NCBI RefSeq assembly: GCF_003473485.1
Contig: NC_053046.1
Location: forward strand, 37,161,832-37,225,831
Length of the DNA: 64,000 nt
Direction of reading: 5' to 3'
Source of the DNA: Medicago truncatula
Lineage: Eukaryota; Streptophyta; Magnoliopsida; Fabales; Fabaceae
The notes under the pieces were generated by a model that worked only from the letters and a program-made list of their open reading frames with translations, searched no databases and was not told the origin of the DNA. Below, one piece after another: positions 32,851 to 45,690 of this stretch (within the stretch, counting starts at the first letter, position 1; each line of letters starts with the position of its first letter). The position numbers were made by a program, and so were the translations under genes.

Positions 32851-35838
32851 TTTATCCGTTATTTAGAAAGAAAGACGTTAGAATGCACATATCGGTTGTG
32901 CTACTAGAAAATAGAAACATAACCATATATTTCAAATTGCTTATACTAGATGTATGATTTGACCTCTACAAATTCACTTGAAAATTCTAATCGCATCATA
33001 TAGCGATCGTGAGACGTAAGTGTGGTGAAAGAATGTCTAACACAATTTTTCTAATGAGTATAGAGGAGATGAATACTTTTTCAAACCTAGAGGAACTGCG
33101 AGTGTCATTTAAAGACATCAATATCTTAGCGGAGCTGATCAATGCAATTTCCTTTTTTATTTTTATTTTTATAAGAGTATCCAATGTGTACATTTTTTTT
33201 TTACCCTTCACATGAAAATACAACCAAATCAATATCCATGCAAAATTATTACTTGTACTACTTTTAATTTCTTTAGCTCTTATGAAAATTAAAATACATG
33301 ATGAATTTTTTTATAGAAATCGATCGCAAGTACATGTCATGCTAGTGCTAACAAAAGATGTATTTGACTTTCATTGATGATTATATCATATAGCTTTATA
33401 TATGCTAATCAATTTAGCTCCTCTCTAAACCCTAGTGATGATGAGGATCTTCTATATATCGACATTGGAAAAAGACATGGTAGCAAACTCTTGGACAAGT
33501 CTATTTTAGTATCCAATGTAATATGAATGAGTACAATTTCTCTACAATCTTAAATCACAAGGAACATGATATGTCAAATGTGTTGCTTTACTACCTTTGT
33601 TGGAAGGTCTATTTTCGCTGAAAAGAAAATCTAGCTAGCCAAGTATATCCAAAAACTATATTCTTTTGTCACAAAACCGTTAGATTTTAGATATTGAAAA
33701 TAAAACCGTGTCAAAATGAAGGTGAGTGTAACAAATATCAATACAAGATAGAGAAACTAAATGGCTAGGATTGGATTGTTGAACAAGAAACAAAGAAATA
33801 GACATACAAAGGTTGTTAAGAGTTTGTTAATGACTTAATGACTTTATCATCATATTCTTAAGAATGAAAAATACTAGCAAGCACTTCAAAAGTCTTCATA
33901 TAAAAGAAGTGAGAAAACTGAAAATTGACACATGAGCAGAAAAAGAAACTCAATTCCTTGTCAAATTTTGCTGGTGCTTGGTCTTTCTATTAAGAACTTT
34001 TCATTTTAATTTTCTGGTAAAATAATTATTTCTAGTCTTTTGGTTTGTTATTATTGTCTTGGCTTTTTTGATTTCTTGGGTTTTCATTGTCATGGTTAGT
34101 TAAAAGTGGGTGTGAACTTTGGCAATTTTATAAATCCACCGTCAACGTTTTGTCAAACCAATATAATTAGAGTGATTCAATCCAATTAAACTACTAATCC
34201 AGCGATTTTTATGTTTAATTTATTGCTAATGGGTCTATCTTAAATATCACGTTCAAATGATTTCTTGTAAAATTCACATGTTACACTCAATTGCTCATCA
34301 AAATTGTTCTGATGCCATATGCTCCTTCCTTCCCTATTTACAAATATTGAGATTTAAAATTACTTAAATGGTTCATGATCAATAAGTAAAACACTTCAAA
34401 TTCTTAACATGCTTTAAGCATGTTTTTCAATTTTGTTTTTTAAAGTGTTTCTTTTTTAACTCGTAGAATGAAGTATATTTTATAAGTTTTTGAAAATATA
34501 CATAAAACTTGTGGTTATTTATATGTAAATTCTAGCAATTTTTTTTTCTTCCCAAGTTGACACATCACATTATGTGTATTTAGGTGGATTCTAAAAGAGA
34601 GCTTGAATTAACTTGATTTTGTAAAATTAATTTCTTTAAATTTGAATTTCAAGTGAATTGATTTATTCTTTCAAAAAAAAAAAGTGAATTGGTTTATGTT
34701 TAAATGCTTTTAATTTAAAATCAAGTTGATATAATATTTTCCTTCAAAAAAGTTTGATATAACATTTATAATGAATTTTTAAACCTTATGCTATGTCTAT
34801 GGCAATGAAGAATTGGAGGGTGATGATAGAAGGGAACAAAAGGGAGTCATCATACACATCCTCAAATATCATGCATATGGAAGACAACATTATTTTATTA
34901 AAATTATTCCATAACAGCATAAATTAGAATGCACATTTAAGATAGATCAACGACACTACCTTTTCTATGAACCCTAGACACATTGAAATGGAACAACGAT
35001 CTCCTCATCATACTTTTCCAAACGTTCTTTCCAACCTCCACCTCTAGGTAATACAAAACTTTAATTTATACAAACAGTAAGTTAACAAACTTTTACACAT
35101 TTAATCAATGATACACGTTGCCACATCAATTAATAAGGTATAACATATCATGTGTATTTAATTCATTAAATGATTTAGAAAAACATTATTGAAACTTTTA
35201 AGATTTTTTTTTATCCTTTTTATAAGACCTCTTTATTATTTTCAAATATATAATATTTTTTTACCAACATACCCTTATTTATTTTACATATTTTTCTTCA
35301 ATCAATAATAAATATTATGTTGAAAATAAGTATAATATATTTTTTTTCTTCAATTAAATACAACACATCTTTGGTCAGCAAGACCCTCTAATTGTCGAGA
35401 AAGGTTAATCCAAAAAAATCCAACATATCTATCCGGTTGTAGTAGTACTACGTACAATAACTTTCTAACATTAATCCAATTAGATTTTGCCATCTGGATC
35501 ATGTGACGCTATAGTCGAATCTGGTCAGCATTCTCCAAATCCTCAAAACACTGCCACCATTTTTGTCTTTAACTAAAATAATCACTTTTTCATTACTTTG
35601 GCTTCCACGTCAAACAAGCTTCATAACTTACAACTCCTGAACGTGACACATAGACTCAAAAACGCGCTTCTCAGCTTATTATGTGTCACCCATGTGATTA
35701 TTATCCAAACAACTTTCCCGTTTCCGAGTTAACTCAACAAAAATTCTAACTCACTCCGAGTTTCATCATCTTCTTCTTCTTCACCATGAATAATCCATAA
35801 TCCAAAACCTCTTAGAATCGAATTTTGAACCAACAAAA
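32851..35838. other. intergenic; includes the SNX2 promoter at its right end
   Basis: About 3 kb with no gene recognised. The right end (about 35640-35838) must hold the SNX2 leader. CT-rich TTCATCATCTTCTTCTTC occurs just before the ATG, and no clear TATA box was seen. Confidence 0.45.
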
Positions 35839-38800
35839 ATGATGAACCAAGATCACGTTCTTCGCGCTTCCCAGGATGATGAAATGGAGTCATTAGTCCT
35901 CCATGACGACGCCGAAAACGGCGGCGATAGCTCCTCCGGCAACGTTCAACAACCTCCGCAAAGTCCTAAAGCACCGTTCAATTCATTCCTCGATCCTCCT
36001 TCTTACGCTGAAGCAATCTTCACTTCATTCGATTCCAACGGTCACGATCAAACCCTAGAAAACTTGACTCGAGCCGGATCCGGATCAGGAACTGAATCCG
36101 ATTCGATTCATATTTCGGTTTCTGATCCTCAAGAGGAGCAAGAGGTAACGAACTCGCTTGTTCCAGGTGGAAGTAGTTATCATACGTATCTGATCACGAC
36201 GAGGACTGGAAAATCGGAGTATGGTGTCAGGAGGAGGTTTCGGGAGGTGGTTACGTTGTCGGAACGGTTATCGGAGGTTTATCGTGGTTATGTCATTCCG
36301 GTGAGGCCGGAGAAAAGTTCGGTAGAGAGGAAGGTAATGTTGGAATTAGTTTATGTTAGTTGCAAATTAGTTAGTGTATGTTTGGTTCTGCAATGACAAA
36401 AATTGATTGTGTAAATTGATTATGTAAAATTGATTCTTAGTTGAAGTTCAAGTGGTTTGTGTTTGGATACACTGTGTAGAAATAAGTTGAAATCTAAATT
36501 TATGTGTAAAAATCAATTCTATAAATCCTAGCTTCGAGTAATTGCAAGTTAGTTGGATTAGTTTCTAGTTGGCTGTAATAAAGTGCATCCCACATCGCTT
36601 ATTGTAATTAACATATATATTTTTTATAATAAATTTTACTTCCACTTTTCTCTCTTCGGTGCTTAATATCAATATTTTGCATATTCTATCAGGTGATGCA
36701 GAAGGAGGAGTTTGTGGAGCAGAGGAGATTAGCGTTGGAGAAGTATCTGAGGAAATTAGGGTTGCATCCTGTGATTGGGAAGAGTGAGGAGTTGAGAGTG
36801 TTTTTGCAGGTTCAAGGGAAGTTGCCGTTGATGAGGACGACGGATGTGGCGTCAAGGATGCTTGATGGGGCGGTGAGGCTGCCAAGGCAGCTGTTTGGGG
36901 CGGAGAGTGGGGTTGTTGATTTGAATGATGTGGCTCAGCCGGCGAAAAGTGGAAGGGATTTGCTTCGGATTTTCAAGGAGTTGAAACAATCTGTTAGTAA
37001 TGATTGGGGGGGTGCTAAGCCATTGGTTGTTGAAGAAGATAAGGAGTTTATGGAGAAGAAGGATAAGTTGATGGAGTTTGAACAACAACTTAGCAATGTT
37101 TCTCAGCAGGTAGCGATAATGTGATATCTGATTAGTTTCTCTGATATCTGATTTTGTTTACGAAAAAGGAACATGATGTTAGTAAAATGTAGATTCATTG
37201 TGGATATATTCTAGATAGCCCTTGTGTCCTCTTAGTGCATGTTAGGAAGTTCATTGACGACATCTCAAGCATGATGCATTAAATTCAAAGTAGGTTTGAA
37301 GTTAGGGTTTTAGAAAAAGGTTCATAACCACAATATGGGTTTGATATCTCAGTGACCGCAATGTGATGTTAGTTAAAAGTAGGACTCATTGTGGATATAT
37401 TCTAGATAGCCCTTGTGTCCTCTTAGTGTGGGTTTGGAAATTCATTTAAGATATCTCAAACATGATGCATTAGCTCCAAAGTTAATTTGAGGTTAGGATT
37501 TCCAAAAAAGAATTGCGTCTGCATGGTTTTTATTAATATCTCCGCGACTGCAATGTGACCATACTTGGGTCATATCTGAATTTTAACGTGACTCTCTTCG
37601 ATACCAATGATCATTTAAAATCTTGTTTGTGGTGTAATCAAGTATTAGATCGCAGCATTTCCAACTTTTTCTCCAAGTCTTTCTTCTAGTTGAGTTTCTT
37701 TACTAAATATGATATAATAGTCGGTTGATTGAAAAACATAATTGTTCTAGTGTCATTGTGTTTTATGGACTATTATTTAAACTATTCTCCTTTGAAGAAT
37801 TGCATTACCATTTTTTGTCACGTGGAACTTAATGAATTGTTTTGGAATGGTATTGATATTTTACTTCTTTGATTGCTAGGGTTGATTTTGTTTGTTCATC
37901 TGCATTTACTTGTTGCAGGCTGAATCCCTTGTCAAGTTTCAGCAAGACATGGGTGAAACAATGGGTGAGCTAGGGTTGGCTTTTGTGAAACTTACTAAAT
38001 TTGAGACAGAAGAAGCTGAATTCGAATCTCAGAGAGTAAGGGCTGCTGATATGAAAAATGTAGCAACTGCAGCTGTCAAAGCAAGCAGGTTATATAGAGA
38101 GCTGAATACACAAACAATCAAACATCTGGTTAGTGCAGATTCTAATTACTTATCATTATGATAGAATTTTTTTCCAATTATATGATTGTATGATGAAAAC
38201 TATGTGTTAACCTCCAAGTATAATCTTTAGCTGTCTTTTTCTGTTGTTGATGAGTAATATTTTGTGTGTTGCAGGATAAACTACATGAATACCTTGGGAC
38301 AATGCTAGCCATCAACAACGCTTTTGCTGACCGATCAAGTGCATTGTTGACAGTTCAAACACTTTCATCAGAACTAGCTTCTTTACATTCACGGATTGAG
38401 AAGCTCGAAGTTGCTTCATCCAGAATATTTGGTGGAGACAAGTCTAGGATGCGGAAAATTGAAGAATTGAAAGAAGCAGTTAGAGTAACTGAGAGTGCTA
38501 AAATTTGTGCAGATAGAGAGTATGAACGAATCAAGGTAACATAAACTACATTTTTTGTATTCGGATTCACGTCTCCCTTAGCATCTTAACTTCGATTTCA
38601 CTGTATTCCTGTAAATTTGTGCTTCCCCTTCAGCATACATATCATCATATTTTTGCTTTTAGAGCTGGCTTTCTGTTTTTTCTTTGCCATATATATTCAT
38701 GTGTCTATATTTGCCATTATTATGAAGATTATTGTCTTTGTTAGCTTTCATTTCACAAGTACAGTTAAATTTCTAAATCAGTGACCAGATCTACCACTGT

Positions 38801-40856
38801 TTGATAATTTGACACACTAGAACTCGATGACTTCAGCTTGTACTGTTGACTAAACTTCAATAACTTGCATAACCTTATGGATAAGTAACAGTGCCATCTA
38901 ATTAGATTATCAAAGAAATATTAGTGTCATCCAAACACCCTGGTATTAATTTGACTGGTAGTGATTATGTTTTCACATGATATTCTTCCTCTCTATAATG
39001 CAATGCAATTGTCTTTATAGACAAGTTTCATGGTGAAAGACAAAAAGAACTACAATATTGTCAAAACTATATTTTGATGCATTTGTAAAAGTTTTGTTGT
39101 GCGCTGCATTGAATGCTTTCATCAAAATCATCAATCAATAGCTGATTTGGTATCCTATATGTAAACTTGACTTCTAAATCTGCTGGTATCCTATATGTAA
39201 AATCCAATGTTTTAAAAAACCAGAATGTAATAGCTGATTTGGTCACATATGTAAACTTGACTTCTAATTGAATTTTATTTTCATACTTTGATGCATTTAT
39301 AAATGTTCCATTGAGAGCTTCATTGGACGCTTTTATCAAAATCATCAAATAGTGGTAGATTTGGTCACTGATTTAGAAATTTAAATTCTAAATCTATTTC
39401 CATCTCAATATGTAAAATCCAATGTTTTATTGATCATTGAATTAGTAGAGAACTAGTCGACAATTCACTAATCCAATCAGGGTTGATGGTGCAAGCATAC
39501 AATATAAGTTGGTGAGTGGAATATCCAACCAAGTACGATATAAGAAATTTAAAATCCAATGTTTTATTGATCATTGAATTAGTAGAGAACTAGTCTACAA
39601 TTCACTAATCCAATCAGGGTTGATGGTGCAAGCATACAATATAAGTTGGTGAGTGGAATATCCAACCAAGTACATAACATGTATAAAAGTCGAGGATAAC
39701 TATTGTGTTGCTTAGTGCTTAAAATTTCAACACAAGATAGTTAGTGATAGTATAAACCATGCATGAGATAGTGAGTGGAGTATCCAAGGTATAACTTAAC
39801 ATGGATAAAAGTGAACAGAGAAAGCCATCTGACCATCTCATATCCATGGCTGCAAAATCTTGAGTTAACTCAGAACGCAAGAGTTTATCACTTTAGGCAT
39901 CAAAATTGAGTTCACTCACATAAAATAATTTTTCTCTAAACTCCAGTAGACTTCTATAGACTTGAATAGAATGCGAGTTTGAGGACGGTTAAACGAGTCT
40001 TTAACTTGATTGTGGTTATTTTCTACTAGATATGCCTAAAATGATTAGGCTTTGTAGCACTTAACTCCATAGATGCATCTAACATTCCCCTTTTTATCCA
40101 TCTATAAAGGCCGCAAACGATGTTTCTTGAGTTTCAATCCCATAGCTCCCAACAAGATGAAGTCTCAAACTATAGAAAACACAGACATAACCATGGTTTC
40201 AAGTCTGGAAAGAGTCTGCAAAGAACCCAATAGACCATCCAGCTGATGAATCAAATGGCAATGAGGGGAACCCAATCCACCACATTTCACCCTTTGGCCT
40301 TTAGTGATTTTGTCCATCAGTTTGAACTTGTTATGCTCTTTTTGTATTCTGTCCTTTGAACCTATCTTATGATATATGAAAGCTTCTATCAACTTCAAAT
40401 TGTGATGCTAGGTTGGCCCAGGGTGGTGTAGTTCTCTTTATTTTGTCTGTTATTCAATCTCATGCCATTTAAAATCTATATTTCTATTAAAAAAAAGAAA
40501 AAATAGTTTTAAGGAACCAATGCACTGAAGTCCTTTTTGAAATAATGTCAATAATATCAAGTGTAAATGTGGAAACTTTGCAGGAAAATAATAGGAGTGA
40601 GCTTGAAAGAATTGACAAGGAAAGGCAAAGTGACTTTCAAAACATGCTGCGAGGGTTTGTTGTAAATCAGGTAACCCTCGTTTATCTTCTCTTTTCTTCA
40701 GGCTGTTATGTTACCTGGCTATTTCGTGTTCTGATCTGAACAGTAATATACTCTTCTACATCACGTGTTTTACAGGCAGGCTATGCAGAGAAGATGGCTG
40801 CTGTGTGGGAAAAGCTTGCGGAAGAAACATCTACGTACTCAAGTGACAGCAGCTAG
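35839..40856 (+). CDS. sorting nexin 2 (SNX2-type, PX-BAR)
   Basis: Six exons: 35839-36333, 36693-37109, 37919-38128, 38275-38535, 40584-40670 and 40776-40856. All are multiples of three bases, with GT-AG introns, giving 516 aa. Residues 1-112 are an acidic, serine-rich leader. The PX domain covers about 113-226, with the phosphoinositide-binding RRRFRE at 131-136 and the FVEQRRLALEKYLRKL helix after the first exon join. The rest (about 270-516) is rich in heptad-like helices and fits the BAR domain. By family knowledge plant SNX2 works with SNX1 and the retromer core on endosomes and the prevacuolar compartment to recycle sorting receptors. The length is slightly below the Arabidopsis SNX2 proteins, with no missing domain seen. 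It looks functional and is the source of the many fragments to its right. Confidence 0.93.
37175..37559. repeat. tandem duplication in SNX2 intron 2
   Basis: Two direct copies about 190 bp apart (37175-37364 and 37365-37559) share TTGTGGATATATTCTAGATA, GCCCTTGTGTCCTCTTAGTG and ATCTCAxxCATGATGCATTA. It lies inside the intron, so there is no coding effect. Confidence 0.85.
39413..39674. repeat. near-identical tandem duplication in SNX2 intron 5
   Basis: Copies 39413-39536 and 39551-39674, period 138 bp, differ at only a base or so over about 124 bp (one seen at CTAGTC(G/T)ACAATTC), so the duplication is recent. A relative of this block is also present near 58590-58710 in the duplicated fragment. 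Confidence 0.9.
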
Positions 40857-42170
40857 AATGTACTTGGCTGTAAATTTTTGTTTCATCCTTTTCATGATAC
40901 TCTAGATTTTTATCTCATTAGGTCTAAAGCTTATGTAGTATAAAAATACTGAGCATTCGGCGGACATAGTTTTAACTAACCAGAGTTGTACATGATATAT
41001 TATTGTCTGATGACATTCAATATTTCATTGTTGAAAATTATCAAAGATCTCAACCTGGAAATGTCTTGTAATTGTTGTCCTGTAATCTTTGTAGATAGTG
41101 TTTCCATCACAGCAAGCCACTCCTTTTTTTTTTTTTTTTTCCTTCTTTTCTTCATATTAGTCATTAGCTGTATTAATTGGAGGAATTTCAATTTTTTTTG
41201 CTGTAATAAACCGATGAGGCGGCTTTTCATAGTAATATTGAAGTTTCCAGATTTGATGCTAATCCTATTAGGAACAATACTGTTTCGTTTATGGTTGTTT
41301 TTTGTGGTATCACCCCTTGGTGATTGTTCGCTAGTGGGGAGGACTTTGGGATTACAGTTTGTTCTGGCAGGCTTAGTATCAAGACTTCCAAAATGCCGAG
41401 TTTGATGTCGAATCGAGGATTGTAGCAGATGCCACTGTTTCCCAAAAGCACTCTATTCTGAGTTTGGCTTAATGATTCAAAACTATAGGACATATTATAC
41501 GCAATTCTGTAAATTTGTCAGTATGCTTTACCTGAAAATAAGGTAATGTAGTAGTTGCTCATTCTGGTAGTTTGGTTGCTCAAACCCAAAAGGGCACTTT
41601 TCATCAATTTGTTTTCTTGCCGGTGTTTTTCTCATGATTATTATTAATTGAGAAATGTTAGCAACACATATTTTAACACACTTTGCAATACACTCTCTTT
41701 AAGTGATTAAAATTCATATGGGATCCACCAAATTTATATGGGATCCACGTGATTCAGTGAGACCCATGTGAATTTTAACAGTGTATTGGAAAATTTGTTA
41801 AAATGTGTGTTGCTATCATCCTCTTACTGATATTCAACGAGTCTCCTTTTTCGGTCAGAAAGTAGTCACGGGTTTGACCTCATTTACTTGGGATGTAAAA
41901 GAGGATGTGAAGAAATAGTTGCATTTCATGGTTTTCAGATGTGAAGAAATAGGATTTAATAAATTCTGCATGGAAACATTAAAATAAAAGTGGGGAGGAG
42001 AGGAAGTTGAACAAATAGTTTCCATTATGAAATGCTGAATTGTGGAAACACTCGGTGAATTAAAACAAAACGTAATTAATTATTTGTAAGAATGAAGGAA
42101 TAACAAAATACTATCCTAACGATTATCCAAACTAAGGAGAAACAAATAATTGCAAAAGTTGTGACACATT
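40857..42170 (+). other. SNX2 3' untranslated region and 3' flank
   Basis: The 3' end of the transcript is expected within the first few hundred bases. Blocks of this flank recur at 44885-45160, 50025-50130 and 59293-60340, which marks it as part of the duplicated unit. A T run lies near 41127-41141. Confidence 0.6.
41655..41819. mobile_element. 165-bp MITE in the SNX2 3' flank
   Basis: Inverted arms ATGTTAGCAACACATATTTT and its near complement, with a GGGATCCACxxAATTxATAT core. The paralogous flank near 60030 lacks it, so it entered after the duplication. No clear target duplication. Confidence 0.7.
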
Positions 42171-42540
42171 AATCACTAGAAATGGCTGATGATATCTGGG
42201 GTCACCATTTGCTGAAAAGCAGAATATTATTGAGACAAATTAAGACTATGCAGGTTGTCAATGACAAATCGAGCTGTCTATGCATTGAAATGTTTCCAAT
42301 ACTTTGACGAATGTAACCACTAAATTGGTTATGACTAGAGAAATTTCCCTAAGTTCCCTTAAGTTACTTAAAGATGCAAGAATGCTTCCAGTGAAGAAGT
42401 TAAGAATAGAACCCCAGAGATTATTGTGTTGAAGATATGAAAGTAAGAGAGTTCAAGATAGTTAGGGTAGTTGGTATTGAAGCTCATGCCTAAGGAATTT
42501 CCAAGGATCTCAAGGATTTTCTTTTTTGGAAAGAAGGATC
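42160..42540 (-). pseudogene. IMK-type kinase fragment a
   Basis: Minus-strand remnant of the gene at 60362-62917. The kinase C-terminal codons (CACTAGAAATGGCTGATGAT, 42174-42193) are joined by a large deletion directly to LRR-coding sequence (CCAATACTTTGACGAATGTA, matching about 61898 onward, and TCACTTT-type leucine repeats). Kinase core, juxtamembrane and ectodomain start are absent. It lies tail-to-tail with SNX2, as the intact gene does with the SNX2 copy at 58-59 kb. Confidence 0.8.
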
Positions 42541-43259
42541 TCAGGAATTGTGTTGTGTTTTATCATTTTTTTTTTATGTGGGATTTCTAGCTTTATAAAT
42601 ATATAAAAACATTTATAAAGAAATATTCTTGTTTTTATCAAGAAATATTTTGAATTGAAATGTTTTGAATTGTTTTATCATGCCTAAACAATTCAATTAA
42701 ATTGTCTACATTTTTAAATATTCTTGTATTTTTGAATGGAGTAATAAAAACATTTATTGTCATTATTTCTTGGCAACTTTTATAATTTGTAATTTTTTGG
42801 GCCAAATTTAAAATTAAATTAGTTTTTTTTTTTGGGAAAAATCTTGTTAATTAGTTAAAATTACTTGAAATAAAACTTAAATGAATATTCTGTGTTTTTC
42901 GTGTGACAATAATCATATGAAAACGCCAACAAAAATCCAACTATGTTTATTGTTTAATGTCTAGTAAATGCTAGTACAATGACCAGGACAAAATTATTTT
43001 ACATAGGACAAGTATGGACCAGTCCTACGGGGCATAAATTTGATTTTATTTTTGGAGAGGAGGAACCATAAAATTTTAATGCCCAAAATAATAAATAAAA
43101 AAATCAATAACTATTTAAAATTACATAAAGAAAAAATTGACATGTATCTTCTTCTTTTTGTTTTGCATGTGATAACCATACAAAAGAGAGAGGATACATT
43201 ACAATTTTATCCTTAGATAATCGCGTACACCGTTGGCTCCATGTAATAACACAAGATAT
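42541..43259. other. spacer of the duplicated unit
   Basis: No gene. Words such as AGTTAAAATTACTTGAAATA and GTATGGACCAGTCC recur near 48370, 50795 and 44810, so this spacer belongs to the repeated unit. Confidence 0.5.
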
Positions 43260-43460
43260 TTATTTATAGCCAAATTGCCTCTCCATAAGTCGTAAACTTC
43301 CGATGTGGGATTCAATTTTTGTGACCACCCTTAATTTTGTGAGCATCTTTCAATGAAGTTCATGAGTATGAATTACCATTGCTTGCTTCCTCCATTCTTC
43401 CTTATCTTCGTCTCAACCATGGTGTCCATAATGGTGTACACATGACATGCATGTTCCGAG
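43260..43460 (-). pseudogene. repeated piece of unknown identity, copy 1
   Basis: AGCCAAATTGCCTCTCCATA, CTTCCGATGTGGGATT, GTGAGCATC and GCTTCCTCCATTCTTCC occur in the same order as at 48520-48780 and 50950-51201. On the minus strand this copy has an ATG followed by related but shifted codons. Broken relative of the small reading frame at 51067-51201. Confidence 0.5.
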
Positions 43461-43478
43461 GAAAACTTATTTTATATT

Positions 43479-43754
43479 CTCTTCGTTCAAGAGTCTGTTG
43501 ACCATTTCACACAGATTAAGAAAAATGTATAAATAAAAGAGAGAAAATGGTTTTAAGTGTCTTTGTCAAGTATTTGTGCATTCTTCTTTATCATAAATGT
43601 AAAGTAGAATATACTGAATTGGAAGTGGTGAAAATAATATTAATTAGAGTTATAATTGGAAAAATAATAAATGTTGTATTGAAAAGTGAAATAGATCAAT
43701 ATTTTTGGACAATATTTTTTTACAAATGACTCAGTTATTATGAGACGGAGGGAG
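43479..43754. mobile_element. Stowaway-like MITE, opposite orientation
   Basis: Ends CTCTTCGTTCA and ACGGAGGGAG-TA, and the interior is the complement of the 25181-25479 element (TGGTTTTAAGTGTCTTTGTC, ATTAATTAGAGTTATAATT). No coding sequence. Confidence 0.7.
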
Positions 43755-44884
43755 TATATACGCAATGTTTTATTCTACATATCAAATGGTGAGATGAGAA
43801 TGAGACCGGATTATATAAAGTTCATTAATTTTTTAACATTTGAACTAAAAACACAACTTAAATTTTAGAGGTAAGCAAAGATAAATATGAGAAAAGATCG
43901 AAACCATTTATATTTTTATTTGTTAATTCAAATTCATGACATGAATTTTAAAAATTCTGTTTTTCTTTGTGATGGATGATGCAGGGGAATATTGTTGCTT
44001 GAAGGTTGTGATTTTGAAGCCTTATGTGAGTTAGTTAAATTAATATATAGCTCTTCATCATTATTAAATAAGTTCCTCTGGACAATAAGATTGGCCGGTG
44101 AAGATGTAATAGAGGCATATATCAATGTTAACTTTAGCAATTGATACATTTGATAAAAAAAAGATTAACAGATCTTGAAACAGTGATGTGAGTAAACTTT
44201 TTTTCATAATTTGTTCATGCATGTTTTGGTTACATGGTCATGGGGTAGAAGGTTGTCATGGAACAGAAGTATTCTGAAATGTTTTGTCTTGGATTATACA
44301 TTTTGTTTCGGTTTCAATTGCCTTTGTGTTATCAGGTAATATTTGTTTATTCAAATATATATTCTGATGACTTGAGTCATTTTCTATTTTGTACTTACAT
44401 ATGGAGACATGAAGTTGATTTTCAAGCTATTAATGATGATAATATCTTGCTAAGTTTTTTGTGAGCACAATGTGTAATATTTTGTAATTTTCTTTCTCAT
44501 TTACATACAATTTTGAGGGATATGTAATATTTGTCATTTGTAACTCTTTGAATAATATTTTTTTACCTAGTCCGTCTTATAATTAATATTAACTTAAACT
44601 ATAAAAATATATTTTAGGATATTGTTCTCGGACATTGCTGACGTAGTAGATACTCCCACCAATAACTTTGCAACCCTCTAAAAATGAAAAGAAAAAAATT
44701 CATACGTCCATCAACAAAATCGAAAAGTAAGCATGGAGTGTAAAAAATAAGCTAAACTTTACAATGAAGTTGATTTTCATTATACATTTTACTAGGAACA
44801 ACTAGACAGAGTATGGACCAGTCCCACCACAGGGGCATAAAATTTGTAAGGCCCAAAAAAATAAATAATAATCGTGATTTAATT
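43755..44884. other. intergenic within the array
   Basis: No gene recognised. 44800-44870 repeats the GTATGGACCAGTCC-containing spacer block seen near 43010. Confidence 0.4.
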
Positions 44885-45690
44885 ATGGTTTTCGCTGTAA
44901 ATTTTTGTTTTTATCCTTTGAACATTCGGCGAACTTGATTTTAACTAACCAGACTTGTATATTCAGCATATATTTTTGTCTTATGAGGTTCAGTTTCAAC
45001 TTGAAAATGTTTTCACTAATCGTGATCCCCACTAATCTTTGTAGATAGTTTCCTTCACTACAAGACATTCTTATTTAGTCCTCCTCTTTTCCATATTAGT
45101 TACTAATCATATTAATTGGAGCAGTTTTGAATTTTTCATGTAATAAATCGATAGCATATATAGATAAGATAAGATCTGGTCGTATGAATAGTCATTGGTT
45201 GTCAACTGATCGAAGGGTGTGCGAGTAATAGAGTATGTTGGAATAGCCCATATTACGGTTGCAACAGGAAAGTGGTTGAAGGGAAACATTGAATTAGAGA
45301 CTGGACTACGTAAAATTCTTTCATTTTTGAACATTTGAACTAAAAAAAAAAAAAATGTTTTGTGACTGACACTTTTTTGTTTCTTCACGACTTGTTATTT
45401 AGAACAAATGTTAATTACTCTTTATTTATAGTGTAATCAAGTATTAGTTGGAAGCAATTCCAATTGTGGCTCCAAGTCTATTGACTATTTCAGTTTCCTT
45501 ACCAAACATGACGTAGTAGTTGGTTGATTGAAACACATTCCTATTCTAATGTCATTGAGTTTTATGGAATTTTTTGTTTAAATTATTCTCCTTTTAAGAA
45601 TTACATTACCATTTTTGTCATGTGGAAATGGCTGATTTTGTTTGTTTATTATCTATATTGACTTGTCGGCAGTCGTTGCAGAAGCTGAAT
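44885..45690 (+). pseudogene. SNX2 fragment: 3' flank piece, then intron 2/exon 3 start
   Basis: 44885-45160 follows the SNX2 3' flank (GGCTGTAAATTTTTG-like, GAACATTCGGCGAACTTGAT, ATCTTTGTAGATAGT; compare 40868-41100). 45430-45690 then follows SNX2 intron 2 up to the exon 3 acceptor (GTAATCAAGTATTAG, TTACCATTTTTGTCATGTGG, GCAGAAGCTGAA). The order is reversed relative to the gene, so two pieces were joined. A Copia remnant begins at its right end. Confidence 0.7.

Noticed and set aside
35839-36396. SNX2 first exon read as a separate 185-residue protein
   Set aside because: A GT donor at 36334 and continuation of the PX domain at 36693 show it is exon 1.
40986-41405. Hydrophobic 139-residue open frame downstream of SNX2
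   Set aside because: It lies in the SNX2 3' region, includes a poly-T/F tract, and its counterpart near 59.5 kb is not open.
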